Below, one piece after another: positions 24,276-31,975 of a stretch of DNA of 33,822 nucleotides. Each line of letters begins with the position of its first letter. Positions within the stretch are counted from its first letter, which is position 1. The notes under the pieces are model-generated. The model did not search any database. It had not been told where the DNA came from and saw nothing but the letters and a program-made list of their open reading frames with translations. Position numbers and translations under genes: made by a program. Origin of the DNA: Clostridia bacterium (lineage in GTDB: Bacteria > Bacillota_A > Clostridia > Christensenellales > Aristaeellaceae); assembly GCA_017530275.1 (NCBI GenBank), contig JAFXMP010000076.1:1-33822 (forward strand), in the 5' to 3' direction.

Positions 24276-24306
24276 GGGCATGCATGGATTGAAACCACGC
24301 ATGCCC
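24276..24306 (+). promoter_or_regulatory. Intercistronic stem-loop after the peptide genes
   Basis: GGGCATGCATGG (24276-24287) pairs with CCACGCATGCCC (24295-24306) with one mismatch and a seven-base loop. There is no T run. Such hairpins between precursor and downstream genes commonly stabilise the peptide mRNA or lower read-through, giving more precursor than enzyme. Confidence 0.6.
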
Positions 24307-24328
24307 TATCATTGATATGGAGGGTTTT

Positions 24329-24595
24329 ATGAAACTAAAATGCAGATTTGAAATGATTGATATGGGCGATGAATTAATATGTGTTCCTGTTGGCGAAAAA
24401 TCAAAGGAAGTGCAAGGCGTTCTAAAGCTTAATCGTGAAGGACAAGAAATATTGGAAATGCTGAAGAATGATATTTCTGAAACAGGCATTGTTAATGCAT
24501 TAACTGCAAAATATGATAATTCGGTGGATAATATTTCATTTTATGTCCATCGTGTTATTGAGGAACTCAAAGCAAACAGTCTACTCGACGAATGA
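24329..24595 (+). CDS. PqqD-like RiPP recognition protein
   Basis: The 88-residue protein has the PqqD pattern: an N-terminal beta part (ELICVPVG), GVLKLNREGQEILEML, a helix pair (SETGIVNALTAKYD) and FYVHRVIEELKANSLLD. These small winged-helix proteins bind the leader and present it to the maturase. The ATG at 24329 is preceded by GGAGGG. It is strongly AT-rich, like the other central genes of the operon. Confidence 0.85.
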   Translation: MKLKCRFEMIDMGDELICVPVGEKSKEVQGVLKLNREGQEILEMLKNDISETGIVNALTAKYDNSVDNISFYVHRVIEELKANSLLDE

Positions 24596-24612
24596 ATTGA
24601 AGGGAATTACAA

Positions 24613-25350
24613 TTGATACAATTCAAAGTTGAAATAGCAGGAAAAATCGCGAAAGTATCAACAATTCATACTCGCCCTAAAGCAATTGCCCGTGATTTTA
24701 TTACTGTAAAAAAGTCAATGTTTTCCATCGCAACGAATCATAAGGATATAGAACAAGCAAGAGTTAGCTATGAATTAGTAAATAGAAAGCAGTGCACAAA
24801 GACTGAAGGCTTTCTTGAAACAATCGTTGTTTTGGAAAAAATCGCAGTTGCTTTGATTGACTTTAATGTATTATTAATTCATGGCGGAGCAATTGGATTA
24901 AATAATTTTGCCTACTTATTCACTGCATCAAGTGGCGTTGGGAAAACTACCCATATCTTGAAGTGGCTGAATCGTTGCCCAGACGCCTATGTAATCAACG
25001 GCGACAAACCCTTTATCAAATTCAGCGACAACGGCACGCCGCCCCTGGCCTGTGGCTCCCCCTGGGCAGGCAAGGAAAACCTGTATACCAACACCATGGT
25101 GCCCCTGAAATCCATCATCCTGATGGAGCGGGCCGAGGAAAACCACATCGAGCAAATTTCCTTCGCCCAGGCGTTCCCGCGCCTGCTTCAGCAGGTCTAC
25201 CGCCCGGACGATGAAGATAAAATGCGCAAAACCTTGAAGCTGATGCAGCGGCTGAATCCGGCTGTGTCTTTTTGGCGTTTCCAGTGCAATAATTTCAAGG
25301 ACGATTGCTTTGATGTGGCCTATAACGCATTGGTAAAGGGGCAGTCATGA
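24613..25350 (+). CDS. HPr-kinase-like P-loop protein
   Basis: The 245-residue protein resembles the C-terminal kinase domain of HPr kinase/phosphorylase, with Walker A at TASSGVGKTT (residues 104-113) and INGDKPFI after it. Related kinases in lasso peptide clusters phosphorylate the precursor, so a modifying kinase is one option; the substrate here is unknown. The start is a TTG with AAGGG upstream. Base composition jumps in mid-gene just after the Walker A codons: row 24601-24660 has 19 G+C of 60 and row 25081-25140 has 33 of 60. It overlaps the next gene by ATGA. Confidence 0.8.
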   Translation: MIQFKVEIAGKIAKVSTIHTRPKAIARDFITVKKSMFSIATNHKDIEQARVSYELVNRKQCTKTEGFLETIVVLEKIAVALIDFNVLLIHGGAIGLNNFAYLFTASSGVGKTTHILKWLNRCPDAYVINGDKPFIKFSDNGTPPLACGSPWAGKENLYTNTMVPLKSIILMERAEENHIEQISFAQAFPRLLQQVYRPDDEDKMRKTLKLMQRLNPAVSFWRFQCNNFKDDCFDVAYNALVKGQS

Positions 25351-25838
25351 ATCAATCAGCCGAACCGCGGGTTCAGTACGTCTCCTTTGAAGAACTGCTG
25401 GAAAAAGACGGCTATCTCGTCTACACCAATGTGGGAAACAGCATGATGCCCCTGCTCCGCCAGCGGCGGGACATCATCGAAATCCGCAAAAAGGAGCCAG
25501 GGCGCTGTCAAAAGTACGATGTAGTCCTTTACAAGCGCGGAGACAAATATATCCTTCACCGCATCCTCCGCGTGCTCCCTTTCGGTTATATCATCGCCGG
25601 AGATCACAATACCTTTGTAGAGCGGGATATCACCGACAAAAACATTTTGGGCGTGATGACGCGGGTGATCCGCAACGGGAAAGACATTTACATGGATAAC
25701 CCCCGGTATCGCCTCTACGTCCACCTCTGGTGCGATTGTTGGCCCGTGCGCATGTTGCTGCTGCGCTGCAAAACCCTGGCCTACCGGGCGGCGCATCGGG
25801 TGCTTTCGCCGCTGAAAAAAATGATTTTCAAAAAGTAA
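25347..25838 (+). CDS. S24/S26-type signal-peptidase-like protein
   Basis: The 163-residue protein has GNSMMPLL with the likely nucleophile S32, KYILHRIL with H71, and AGDHN (84-88), the order seen in Sec11-like Ser/His signal peptidases and the S24 group. There is no clear N-terminal membrane anchor. It is the last gene of the operon and is translationally coupled to the kinase gene by ATGA. It may cut the leader of a precursor. Its GC-rich composition matches the chromosome and not the central operon genes. Confidence 0.8.
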   Translation: MNQSAEPRVQYVSFEELLEKDGYLVYTNVGNSMMPLLRQRRDIIEIRKKEPGRCQKYDVVLYKRGDKYILHRILRVLPFGYIIAGDHNTFVERDITDKNILGVMTRVIRNGKDIYMDNPRYRLYVHLWCDCWPVRMLLLRCKTLAYRAAHRVLSPLKKMIFKK

Positions 25839-25849
25839 ATTCATCAGAA

Positions 25850-25897
25850 AAAACCGCGCGGATAGGTTCTGAAAAGCGAACCCATCCGCGCGGTTTT
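25850..25897. terminator. Bidirectional terminator between the RiPP operon and spoVT
   Basis: AAAACCGCGCGGAT pairs with ATCCGCGCGGTTTT (14 bp), continued by GGTTC/GAACC after one mismatch. A runs on one side and T runs on the other allow it to work in both directions, for the operon and for the minus-strand spoVT end at 25901. Confidence 0.92.
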
Positions 25898-25900
25898 CGT

Positions 25901-26365
25901 TTACTGCTCCATTTGGCGGCCCACGATGCCCGCCGCCGTTTCCGCCACCTTGATTTCCGTATCGCCCATGCGGGCGCCCTGTTCCCGGGAAGGCAGCAGT
26001 ACAGCGCCGATAGCCTCCCCGTCCGTGATGATGGGCGACACCACCTGGGCCGTGTAGCCGGACACGTCCTCCTCGTTGGTCACGGGCACGATCTTGCCGC
26101 CGCCCGTGCGGTTGCTGCTCACCGTCTGCCGCGCCTGAATGGCGCTTTCCAGATCGGGGCTGATGGGTTTGTCCCACAGCTCTTTTTTGCTGACCCCGCT
26201 GGCAGCCACCACCTGATCCCGGTCCACGATGCATGCGATGTGCCCCAGCGACCGGAACAGCGATTCCGTGTAATCCTTGGCAAAGGAACTCATTTCCCCG
26301 ATGGGGGAATACTTCTTCAAAATCACTTCCCCGTCCCGGTCCGTGTAAATTTCCAGCGGGTCACC
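25901..26365 (-). pseudogene. spoVT: 3' part of spoVT (codons for about residue 31 to the end)
   Basis: The 154 residues from GDPLEI to RQMEQ match B. subtilis SpoVT from about residue 31 to its C-terminus (178), including DRDGEVILKKYSPI, SLGH near 40 and AIGAV near 120. The first 30 residues, which carry the DNA-contacting first half of the AbrB swapped hairpin, are missing. SpoVT is a forespore transcription regulator active late in sporulation. The terminator at 25850 sits right after the stop, as for an original gene end. The 5' part is expected at the far end of the element, outside the window. Confidence 0.85.
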
Positions 26366-28075
26366 GTCACTGATGGTATTGACACGGAAGGCTTTGTCCC
26401 GCTGGTGAATCGCCCGCTGGACAATGGTGACCTGGCCTTCCGTGCCCCGATTAAAATTTCCGGTTTCCTCCTCAGGCTCGTCCGGCAGTTCGCCGGTTTT
26501 GAGCAGCGTATCGATATCGGCCTTGAGCTTTACGTCGATATGATCCTCATAAATGATGATCTGGTCGATGATCAAGTTCAGATCCCTGGAATCCAGGTGA
26601 TCTTTGTTCAGAATGTCGTCAAAAACCTCCATGGCCGTTTTCGCTTTGCGGTTCACCCGGATGATCAGGTTGCGTTTATCCTCCGTCAGCGTGATCTGGG
26701 CCTGCAAGCCTGCAATCCGGTTGATCAGATCGGATTCCATCTCGTCGTAGGTTTCCTCCAGGATCGCTTCCTGCTCCGGGTGCTTCATCAGATCCCGTAC
26801 CCGCTGACGCTTGGTGGCTTTTAATTCTTCCTGCAAGTTTTCCAATGCTTCCCGCAGATGCGTAACGCTGACCGCCGTTTCCTGCAAATCGTCATCCTGC
26901 TTCTGAATATCGGCGTTGAGTCTATCCAGCATGGCCTGGGAGCCGTCCCGCACCTTGCGCAGATAGGTTTTCAGCACCTGATCCAGGGTGGCGGTTTTCA
27001 CAAAATGGCTGGTGCAGCCCTTGAGCCCCCGCCGGTGGTACAGCCCGCAGCGGTAGGCCTCCTGAGAGCCCGGCTTGCTCATGGTAAACATGGGCGATCC
27101 GCAGTCTCCGCATTTCAGGAAGCCGGAGTAGTTGTTTTCGTACTTCTTGACGCCCCGGTAATCGGTGGTCGTGCGCTTCTCCATCAGCGCCTTGGCGGTG
27201 GCGAAGGTACGGTAGTCGAGGATGGGCTGATGATGATTCTCGATCACGATATGCTCGTCAACGTCCTTCTTCACGTCCCTGCCGTTGATTTTCTTGCGGT
27301 AATACTTCCCCTGCCGCAGGGTACCGATGTAGAAATCGTTGGAAAGAATGCCCTGGATCGTTACGATGGCCCATTCGGGCTTGACCTCCCGGCGGTATTC
27401 CTTCCCCTGGGCTTCCGCTCGGGAACGCTCCTCCATCCGGGGCGTGGGAATGTGTTCATCAGTCAGGTAATTGGCGATGCGCTTGTAGCCCCAGCCGTCG
27501 ATATACAGCTGAAAGATTTTCCGCACGATATCCGCTTCGGTGGGCACCAGCTCAAATTCCTGCCGGGCGTTGACGATGTACCCATATGGCGCGGCGCAGA
27601 TCCATTTGCCGTCCTCCTGGCGGCGCTTGACCACCGCCCGCACCTTCTTGGAGGCATCGGTCACCGGCATTTCGTTGATCAGGAACTGGAACTGGATTTT
27701 CAGCCACTCGTCGTCGTTGGGATAGTCCACGTTATCGCCGATGGAAATGATGCGCATTCCGGCGTCCCTCAAATCCTCCAGCTCCACCAACCCGCGGCTG
27801 TTCCGGCGGGAGAAACGGGAAAAATCCTTGATGATCAGAATATCGAATTTGTGCTCCATCAGCATCCGGCGCATGCGCTGATACGCTGGCCGCTGCTCGA
27901 AGGTATAGCCCGATTTATCCCGGTCTTCAAAAAACGTGAGCTCACTGTCGGGAAACCTGGTCTTGACAAAATCCGCAATAATCGCCTTTTGATTCTCGAT
28001 GGACGTGTTTTCCCGATCTAGCTCTTCATCCACCGAAATGCGGGCGTATCCGGCGATGGAAAAACGCTCTTTCAA
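25901..28075 (-). CDS. Large serine recombinase read in frame into the C-terminal part of SpoVT
   Basis: The 724-residue reading frame begins as a large serine integrase: YARISVD with nucleophile S14, KDFSRFSRR, a recombinase domain (about 140-285), a zinc ribbon (CGDC at 322-325, C343, C354) and a long coiled coil (about 375-450). Near residue 570 it passes into GDPLEIYTDRDGEVILKKYS, then AVETAAG- and RQMEQ-type sequence. This is the end of the sporulation regulator SpoVT (second half of the AbrB domain plus the GAF domain). The start is a TTG at 28075 with AAGGAGG eight bases upstream; an ATG at 28120 is weaker. The fusion is best explained by integration of the element into spoVT. A stable domain fusion is the alternative. 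Confidence 0.88.
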   Translation of the reverse strand: MKERFSIAGYARISVDEELDRENTSIENQKAIIADFVKTRFPDSELTFFEDRDKSGYTFEQRPAYQRMRRMLMEHKFDILIIKDFSRFSRRNSRGLVELEDLRDAGMRIISIGDNVDYPNDDEWLKIQFQFLINEMPVTDASKKVRAVVKRRQEDGKWICAAPYGYIVNARQEFELVPTEADIVRKIFQLYIDGWGYKRIANYLTDEHIPTPRMEERSRAEAQGKEYRREVKPEWAIVTIQGILSNDFYIGTLRQGKYYRKKINGRDVKKDVDEHIVIENHHQPILDYRTFATAKALMEKRTTTDYRGVKKYENNYSGFLKCGDCGSPMFTMSKPGSQEAYRCGLYHRRGLKGCTSHFVKTATLDQVLKTYLRKVRDGSQAMLDRLNADIQKQDDDLQETAVSVTHLREALENLQEELKATKRQRVRDLMKHPEQEAILEETYDEMESDLINRIAGLQAQITLTEDKRNLIIRVNRKAKTAMEVFDDILNKDHLDSRDLNLIIDQIIIYEDHIDVKLKADIDTLLKTGELPDEPEEETGNFNRGTEGQVTIVQRAIHQRDKAFRVNTISDGDPLEIYTDRDGEVILKKYSPIGEMSSFAKDYTESLFRSLGHIACIVDRDQVVAASGVSKKELWDKPISPDLESAIQARQTVSSNRTGGGKIVPVTNEEDVSGYTAQVVSPIITDGEAIGAVLLPSREQGARMGDTEIKVAETAAGIVGRQMEQ
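26345..26395. other. Predicted attachment junction (attL or attR) within spoVT
   Basis: SpoVT similarity starts at the GGT codon at 26363-26365; upstream residues (RAIHQRDKAFRVNTIS) belong to the recombinase. The crossover must lie within or beside this stretch. The core cannot be fixed without the other end. Confidence 0.55.
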
Positions 28076-28141
28076 TTTCGTTTCCTCCTTCCTTTGTATT
28101 TGCAGACGATATTGTATCATAAGTATTTGGGAAATGCAAGC

Positions 28142-28408
28142 TCAAAGTGCCATTTCGTAAGATTTATTTTTCTTCTTTTCAGCGGCGATACTGTTTTCCT
28201 CGATCTTCTTCCGATTGTATTGCAGCAAATCCCTGGATAACTGTTCCAAATCTTCATGACCCGAATAAAATACGGAGACCAAATATTTCTTTTGTTTGTA
28301 TTCCTGGTACAGTGGTTTTAGCTGATTCTGAATCGCGGGGTTTTTCTGATCCGCATGATTCAACCAGACGCAAACCATTTTGTTTTCATCAAAAACTTCG
28401 ATTTTCAT
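28142..28408 (-). CDS. Small unrecognised protein upstream of the recombinase
   Basis: The 88-residue protein starts MKIEVFDENKMVCVWLNHAD and ends in a Lys/Glu-rich tail. GGGAGG lies seven bases before the ATG. It ends 66 bases before the recombinase start, in the same direction. No motif was recognised. Position and size would suit a recombination directionality factor or other accessory protein, but nothing in the sequence proves it. Confidence 0.65.
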   Translation of the reverse strand: MKIEVFDENKMVCVWLNHADQKNPAIQNQLKPLYQEYKQKKYLVSVFYSGHEDLEQLSRDLLQYNRKKIEENSIAAEKKKNKSYEMAL

Positions 28409-28475
28409 AGATTTCCTCCCTTCTTCATTATTTCATGTTGATCCTGTATCTATTCTTTTCCAAACGAATATCAAA

Positions 28476-28501
28476 GGGAGCTGCCAAAGCTGACAGCTCC
28501 C
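28476..28501 (-). terminator. Hairpin, probable terminator of the 28542 gene
   Basis: GGGAGCTG and CAGCTCCC form an 8-bp stem. On the minus strand it is followed by TTTGATATT, a weak T tract. Confidence 0.5.
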
Positions 28502-28541
28502 GAATGACAAAAGAGGTCAATATTCTGTTGGAATCATAATT

Positions 28542-28955
28542 TTATTCAGTAACAGGTACTCTAAATAAGCAGAATTGATCTGACTTTGCCCCCCGAATTG
28601 CCGTAACGTGGTTGGCGTCATCCTCATCAAGAACAAATGTCCATGATGAATAGGGTTCGAGCTTGCTATAAAATGCAACAGCATGATATCTATGATTATT
28701 ATCTGCCTCAAAGCCCGGAAGATCGCATCCCAAAACACAAACCAATTCAGCTGTAAACCCTTCTGGTGATGAAAAAGCTCTTGCTATATTCATCAATTCA
28801 GATAATACCTGATCTTTTTCTCTTGCCATCACACCGGATCCCCAAGATAAAGTTACGTTATCATGAAGCCGATTTGCGAACTCATGCCAGATTGAAGTAT
28901 TATTTGGCTGATTGATAATCTCACAGAACAAGGACTCAATCAATTCTTCACGCAT
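28542..28955 (-). CDS. Unrecognised AT-rich cargo protein
   Basis: The 137-residue soluble protein starts MREELIESLFCEIINQPNN and includes SWTFVLDEDDANHV. No family was recognised. GAGGTGA lies eight bases before the ATG. Its base composition is lower in G+C than its neighbours (22 of 60 in row 28741-28800), and it has its own terminator, so it was probably acquired separately as cargo. A small immunity- or defence-type role is possible but not shown. Confidence 0.65.
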   Translation of the reverse strand: MREELIESLFCEIINQPNNTSIWHEFANRLHDNVTLSWGSGVMAREKDQVLSELMNIARAFSSPEGFTAELVCVLGCDLPGFEADNNHRYHAVAFYSKLEPYSSWTFVLDEDDANHVTAIRGAKSDQFCLFRVPVTE

Positions 28956-29023
28956 TTTTTGTCACCTCGAATTTTTATATTCTACATGATTTTTCCTTTT
29001 TCCTCCAATATTTCATATATTCC

Positions 29024-30316
29024 TTATCTCTCCTCCCAGCTATGCTGCTTGGGTTTCTGTGTCCTCGTTTCCTGGGATTTCTGTTTGTAGGTTCGCAGCA
29101 ATTCATAAATCGACGGCCTGGCCTGTTCTTTGATCTTCGCTTTGGCCGCCTCCCGGGTGGCGGGCAGACGAAGTGCTTCGACGATCTTTTCAAAAATCGA
29201 TTGGGCTTTCTTTTTCAGCGTCGTGGCAGCTTTTTCAAACCACGCCACCACAAGCTCCCGGTCTTTTTGCTTCATCTTGATTTCTGGCGACATGACTTTT
29301 TGCTTTCCTTTTTCCAGAACCAGCAGGTCTTGCTTTTGCGTTTCCTGGATGGCTTCGGCGGCCACGACCTTGACCGCCTCCCTGTAGGCGACATCGGCCA
29401 CAGCATCCAGCGCCATGTCGGCATTGGAGAGCTTTTCCAGCTTGTCTTCCAATTCAGCATTTTTCTGAGCAATGATCCGGCTTTGGGCTTCGTTGTCCGC
29501 TGTCAGCTCGGCATTGCGCCTTTCCAGCTCGGCGATCTTCTCCCGCTGGGCTTCGATGATGTAATCGTTCTTGTCCCGATTGGCTTTGCCGCCATAGATG
29601 GCATCCCGTTCCACGTCCAAACCATGTTCCTCGCAGATGTTCAATAGAAGCTCCCGGCAAATGCCGTCAAACGTGATTTTTCTGTTGATCATCTTGCCAA
29701 CCTTTTTTTCCGGGAAGGGCAAGGGAATGCCCAGCGCCTCCAGAGCCTTTTCCTGCTTCGGTTCGATCTCCCCATAGCGGTTTTCAATATCGAACACCTG
29801 CCGGGCGTGAATGTGCGGGCTGGTCTCGTCCAAATGCAGCGCCCAATCCAGGATGTGAACATGCTTCCCGAAGCGTTCCTGAAAGGTGTCCATGAATTCC
29901 TGCATTACTTCCAGCAGAACATCGGGAGAAGGGCAATCTCCCTCCTTCCCGATCTGATAAATCGTTTCCTCGGGGCAGATACGAACATCTGCCAGGAGAT
30001 CGTCCACGGTGCGATTTCGCCCGGCGTGCCCTGCTTTGATATTGCGGGCAGCCTGTCCGGCCAGATAATCGCCGTAGCGCTGCTCATAAAAATCCCGCTC
30101 CACCTGGTTGAAGGACGGATACTGGCCGGACTGATTGGCCTCGTGATCCCGAAGACCGTTCTGCCAATCCCAATAGAGGTTCAGGCTCGTCCGGCTTTTG
30201 TCGATGTTGTCCGCATGGGTAACGTCGAACTGCCGGTCATTGTGTTTGGGGTTATAGACGCCGTGCTTCCCCGCACGGCCATTGTGACGGGACACCCGCT
30301 GTTTTGTTTCGGGCAT
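29024..30316 (-). CDS. MobV-type relaxase (Mob/Pre plasmid recombination family)
   Basis: The 430-residue protein nicks DNA at oriT and leads the strand in mobilisation. The N-terminus has SRHNGRAGKHGVYNPKHNDR, and the metal-binding three-His motif is HLDETSPHIH (161-170). A long coiled coil (about 255-320) and a basic helical C-terminus follow. The ATG at 30316 has GGAGGTGA seven bases upstream. No coupling protein or type IV secretion gene is nearby, so mobilisation in trans is likely. Confidence 0.85.
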   Translation of the reverse strand: MPETKQRVSRHNGRAGKHGVYNPKHNDRQFDVTHADNIDKSRTSLNLYWDWQNGLRDHEANQSGQYPSFNQVERDFYEQRYGDYLAGQAARNIKAGHAGRNRTVDDLLADVRICPEETIYQIGKEGDCPSPDVLLEVMQEFMDTFQERFGKHVHILDWALHLDETSPHIHARQVFDIENRYGEIEPKQEKALEALGIPLPFPEKKVGKMINRKITFDGICRELLLNICEEHGLDVERDAIYGGKANRDKNDYIIEAQREKIAELERRNAELTADNEAQSRIIAQKNAELEDKLEKLSNADMALDAVADVAYREAVKVVAAEAIQETQKQDLLVLEKGKQKVMSPEIKMKQKDRELVVAWFEKAATTLKKKAQSIFEKIVEALRLPATREAAKAKIKEQARPSIYELLRTYKQKSQETRTQKPKQHSWEER

Positions 30317-30410
30317 GGCGTCACCTCCGTTTCTTTTGTTTTCGTGGCAGTCTTCTTTTTGCGCAGAGTAACTTTCGTTCCCCGGCACCTGAGATTTTCG
30401 ACAGGTAATA

Positions 30411-30447
30411 CCCAGTACGAAGTGTCGATGCTCAACACTTCACTGGG
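30411..30447. other. Candidate oriT inverted repeat
   Basis: CCCAGT with GAAGTGT (30411-30425) faces ACACTTC with ACTGGG (30435-30447) across a nine-base loop. It lies about 95 bases upstream of the relaxase start. MobV origins are inverted repeats with a GTGT-type nick region just upstream of mob. The nick site is not determined. Confidence 0.5.
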
Positions 30448-30461
30448 CCACGGGCGCTGCC

Positions 30462-30580
30462 CTTTGGATTCCCGGCAAGGGTCTTTCCCTTGCATCCCGC
30501 GCAGGCGCTGCCGCCCTGCACCTGGCCCAAGGCGCTTCGCCCTTGGATTCCGAGCAAGGGCCTTCCCCTTGCATCCCGCA
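30462..30580. repeat. Two tandem 79-base-spaced repeats with hairpins
   Basis: CTTTGGATTCCCGGCAAGGG (30462) and the related CCTTGGATTCCGAGCAAGGG (30541) each continue into a perfect hairpin (GCAAGGG/CCCTTGC at 30475-30492 and a similar one at 30553-30571) and then CATCCCGC. There is no supported ORF. They may belong to the transfer origin region. Confidence 0.6.
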
Positions 30581-30589
30581 TCCGGCCAC

Positions 30590-30616
30590 AAAAAAACGGT
30601 ATCGTTTTTGATACCG
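30590..30616 (-). terminator. Terminator of the parM/parR-like operon
   Basis: CGGTATC and GATACCG enclose a six-base loop. On the minus strand seven T follow. It lies 45 bases after the stop codon at 30661. Confidence 0.85.
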
Positions 30617-30660
30617 CATTTTTGTGGATTCGCGCTTCTGATGCCGCTTTGGTATCACCT

Positions 30661-30990
30661 TCAGCAGCCCAAAGCGCTCATGAAACCGTCGGCAATGTCG
30701 AAATCTTCATCGGCTATTTCTCCATTTCCTCCGTTTTCTTCCGAAGCGCTGCCAGGCTGTACGGCAAGGGGCAGCTCTCGCATCGCTTCGGAGATTGCCT
30801 GCCGCATGATGGCTTTCAGCGCATCGGCGGCAGGGAGACCGAGGTCGGGAGCCGCTTCCTTTGTCAGCGCGTCCACGATGGATGCCGTATAGGAACCGGG
30901 ACCGCTTCGGAGTTTTTCCCAGGCCAAACGGTGACGGGCATTGTTCAGGTTCAGCCGCACGGTGAAGCTCACGCGGTTCTCATTCTTCAA
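30661..30990 (-). CDS. ParR-like adaptor/repressor, ribbon-helix-helix type (probable)
   Basis: The 109-residue protein starts at a TTG with GGGGTG six bases upstream and overlaps the end of the ParM-like gene by 11 bases. Residues about 5-40 (NRVSFTVRLNLNN then helices) fit a ribbon-helix-helix DNA-binding fold, and the C-terminus is acidic. In ParMRC systems the second gene encodes ParR, which binds the centromere and the filament end. The assignment rests on position, size and fold pattern. It lacks any signature that I can name. Confidence 0.55.
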   Translation of the reverse strand: MKNENRVSFTVRLNLNNARHRLAWEKLRSGPGSYTASIVDALTKEAAPDLGLPAADALKAIMRQAISEAMRELPLAVQPGSASEENGGNGEIADEDFDIADGFMSALGC

Positions 30991-31915
30991 AGGGAACACC
31001 CCGTTTACGGAGCGCTTTGACCGCCAGACGCTGATAGCCCTTGGCCGTAGCCTTGATGTCGTCCACGATGATGATTCGATCAGGATCAAAGGAACCGAAA
31101 TTTCGGATCAGGCAAGCCCCGCCGCCCATGAACCACAGCTTCATTAGCATGGGATTGTACTCATGCTCCCGCAGGCTGCGCATGATCCCGGCCACATAAT
31201 CCGTGGCAGTATCCCGAATGATGGACACTACCTTTTCGTCTACGTCAGAAGCGCCGGTACGAAGCACCTGTTCGATGATGCTGTCATCCACCTTCAAATG
31301 CAGCGTACGCATCAGGGCTTCCCGGGCTGCCAGCATGCACTGGTGGGTGCCGAACTTTTCCGTATAGCACTGACTGCTGATGGGCCGCCCGTTGTTGATA
31401 TACATGATATTCATGGTGCCGTTACCGATATCGCAGAGCATGTTCACCCCGGTGAACTCCTTCAATCGATCCGCCACAGCGGCAAAGCCCTGGGCGAACA
31501 TCTCCACGCCTACGATCTCAACGTCGTAGTCTTTTCCGTTGAAGGTGTATTCCAGGTTTCGCACCTGGGTCAGATACTGGATGAAGCTGTCCTTCTGGTG
31601 GCCCACCCAGGTCAGGGGCAAACCCACGGCCAGATAAACCGGCGCTTCGGTCAGCCCGCGCCTGTTCAGTTCCTTGGCGATAGCTGCCATGGTCAGCTTC
31701 AAATAGTCCTCGTCTGCCGTTTTGTCGGCAATGAATTCCTTGTGATTGTCGCCGATGGCATACCAGCGGCCAGCCCAGCGAAGGGTATCCGTGGCCATGG
31801 CTGGTTCCTCTTTGTATTCCGTGATGCCGGTGGGGAAAATGAAGTTGGGCGTTTTGACGTTGCCGTAGCCATGGTCAATCGGGATGAGAATGGGTTTTCT
31901 TTTGAGTTCAGTCAT
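30980..31915 (-). CDS. parM: ParM/StbA-like actin-family segregation ATPase
   Basis: The 311-residue protein has actin-fold nucleotide-binding stretches: IPIDHGYGNVKT (residues 10-21), YLAVGLPLTWVG, CDIGNGTMNIMYI (phosphate 2) and LWFMGGGACLI (adenosine). ParM filaments push DNA copies apart and stabilise low-copy elements. The ATG at 31915 was chosen for GAGG five bases upstream; a longer in-frame start at 32020 would add 35 atypical residues. Its presence suggests that the excised circle persists, and perhaps replicates, for some time. Confidence 0.82.
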   Translation of the reverse strand: MTELKRKPILIPIDHGYGNVKTPNFIFPTGITEYKEEPAMATDTLRWAGRWYAIGDNHKEFIADKTADEDYLKLTMAAIAKELNRRGLTEAPVYLAVGLPLTWVGHQKDSFIQYLTQVRNLEYTFNGKDYDVEIVGVEMFAQGFAAVADRLKEFTGVNMLCDIGNGTMNIMYINNGRPISSQCYTEKFGTHQCMLAAREALMRTLHLKVDDSIIEQVLRTGASDVDEKVVSIIRDTATDYVAGIMRSLREHEYNPMLMKLWFMGGGACLIRNFGSFDPDRIIIVDDIKATAKGYQRLAVKALRKRGVPFEE

Positions 31916-31955
31916 ATGTACCTCTTTCTGCCGCCTTTCGCGGCGTAATAAAATA

Positions 31956-31975
31956 GGCAGGCCATATCGCCTGCC
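31956..31975 (-). promoter_or_regulatory. Hairpin in the parM leader
   Basis: GGCAGGC and GCCTGCC form a perfect 7-bp stem with a six-base loop, followed on the minus strand by TATTTTATT. It lies 41 bases upstream of the parM start and could be an attenuator or operator. Confidence 0.45.

Noticed and set aside
25356..26234. Minus-strand frame covering the signal-peptidase-like gene and the spoVT end
   Set aside because: It is a shadow frame that crosses a strong terminator and lacks any domain.
30181..30591. 136-codon minus-strand frame upstream of the relaxase
   Set aside because: It is built from hairpin repeats and the candidate oriT, has no proper ribosome site and overlaps the relaxase start in another frame.
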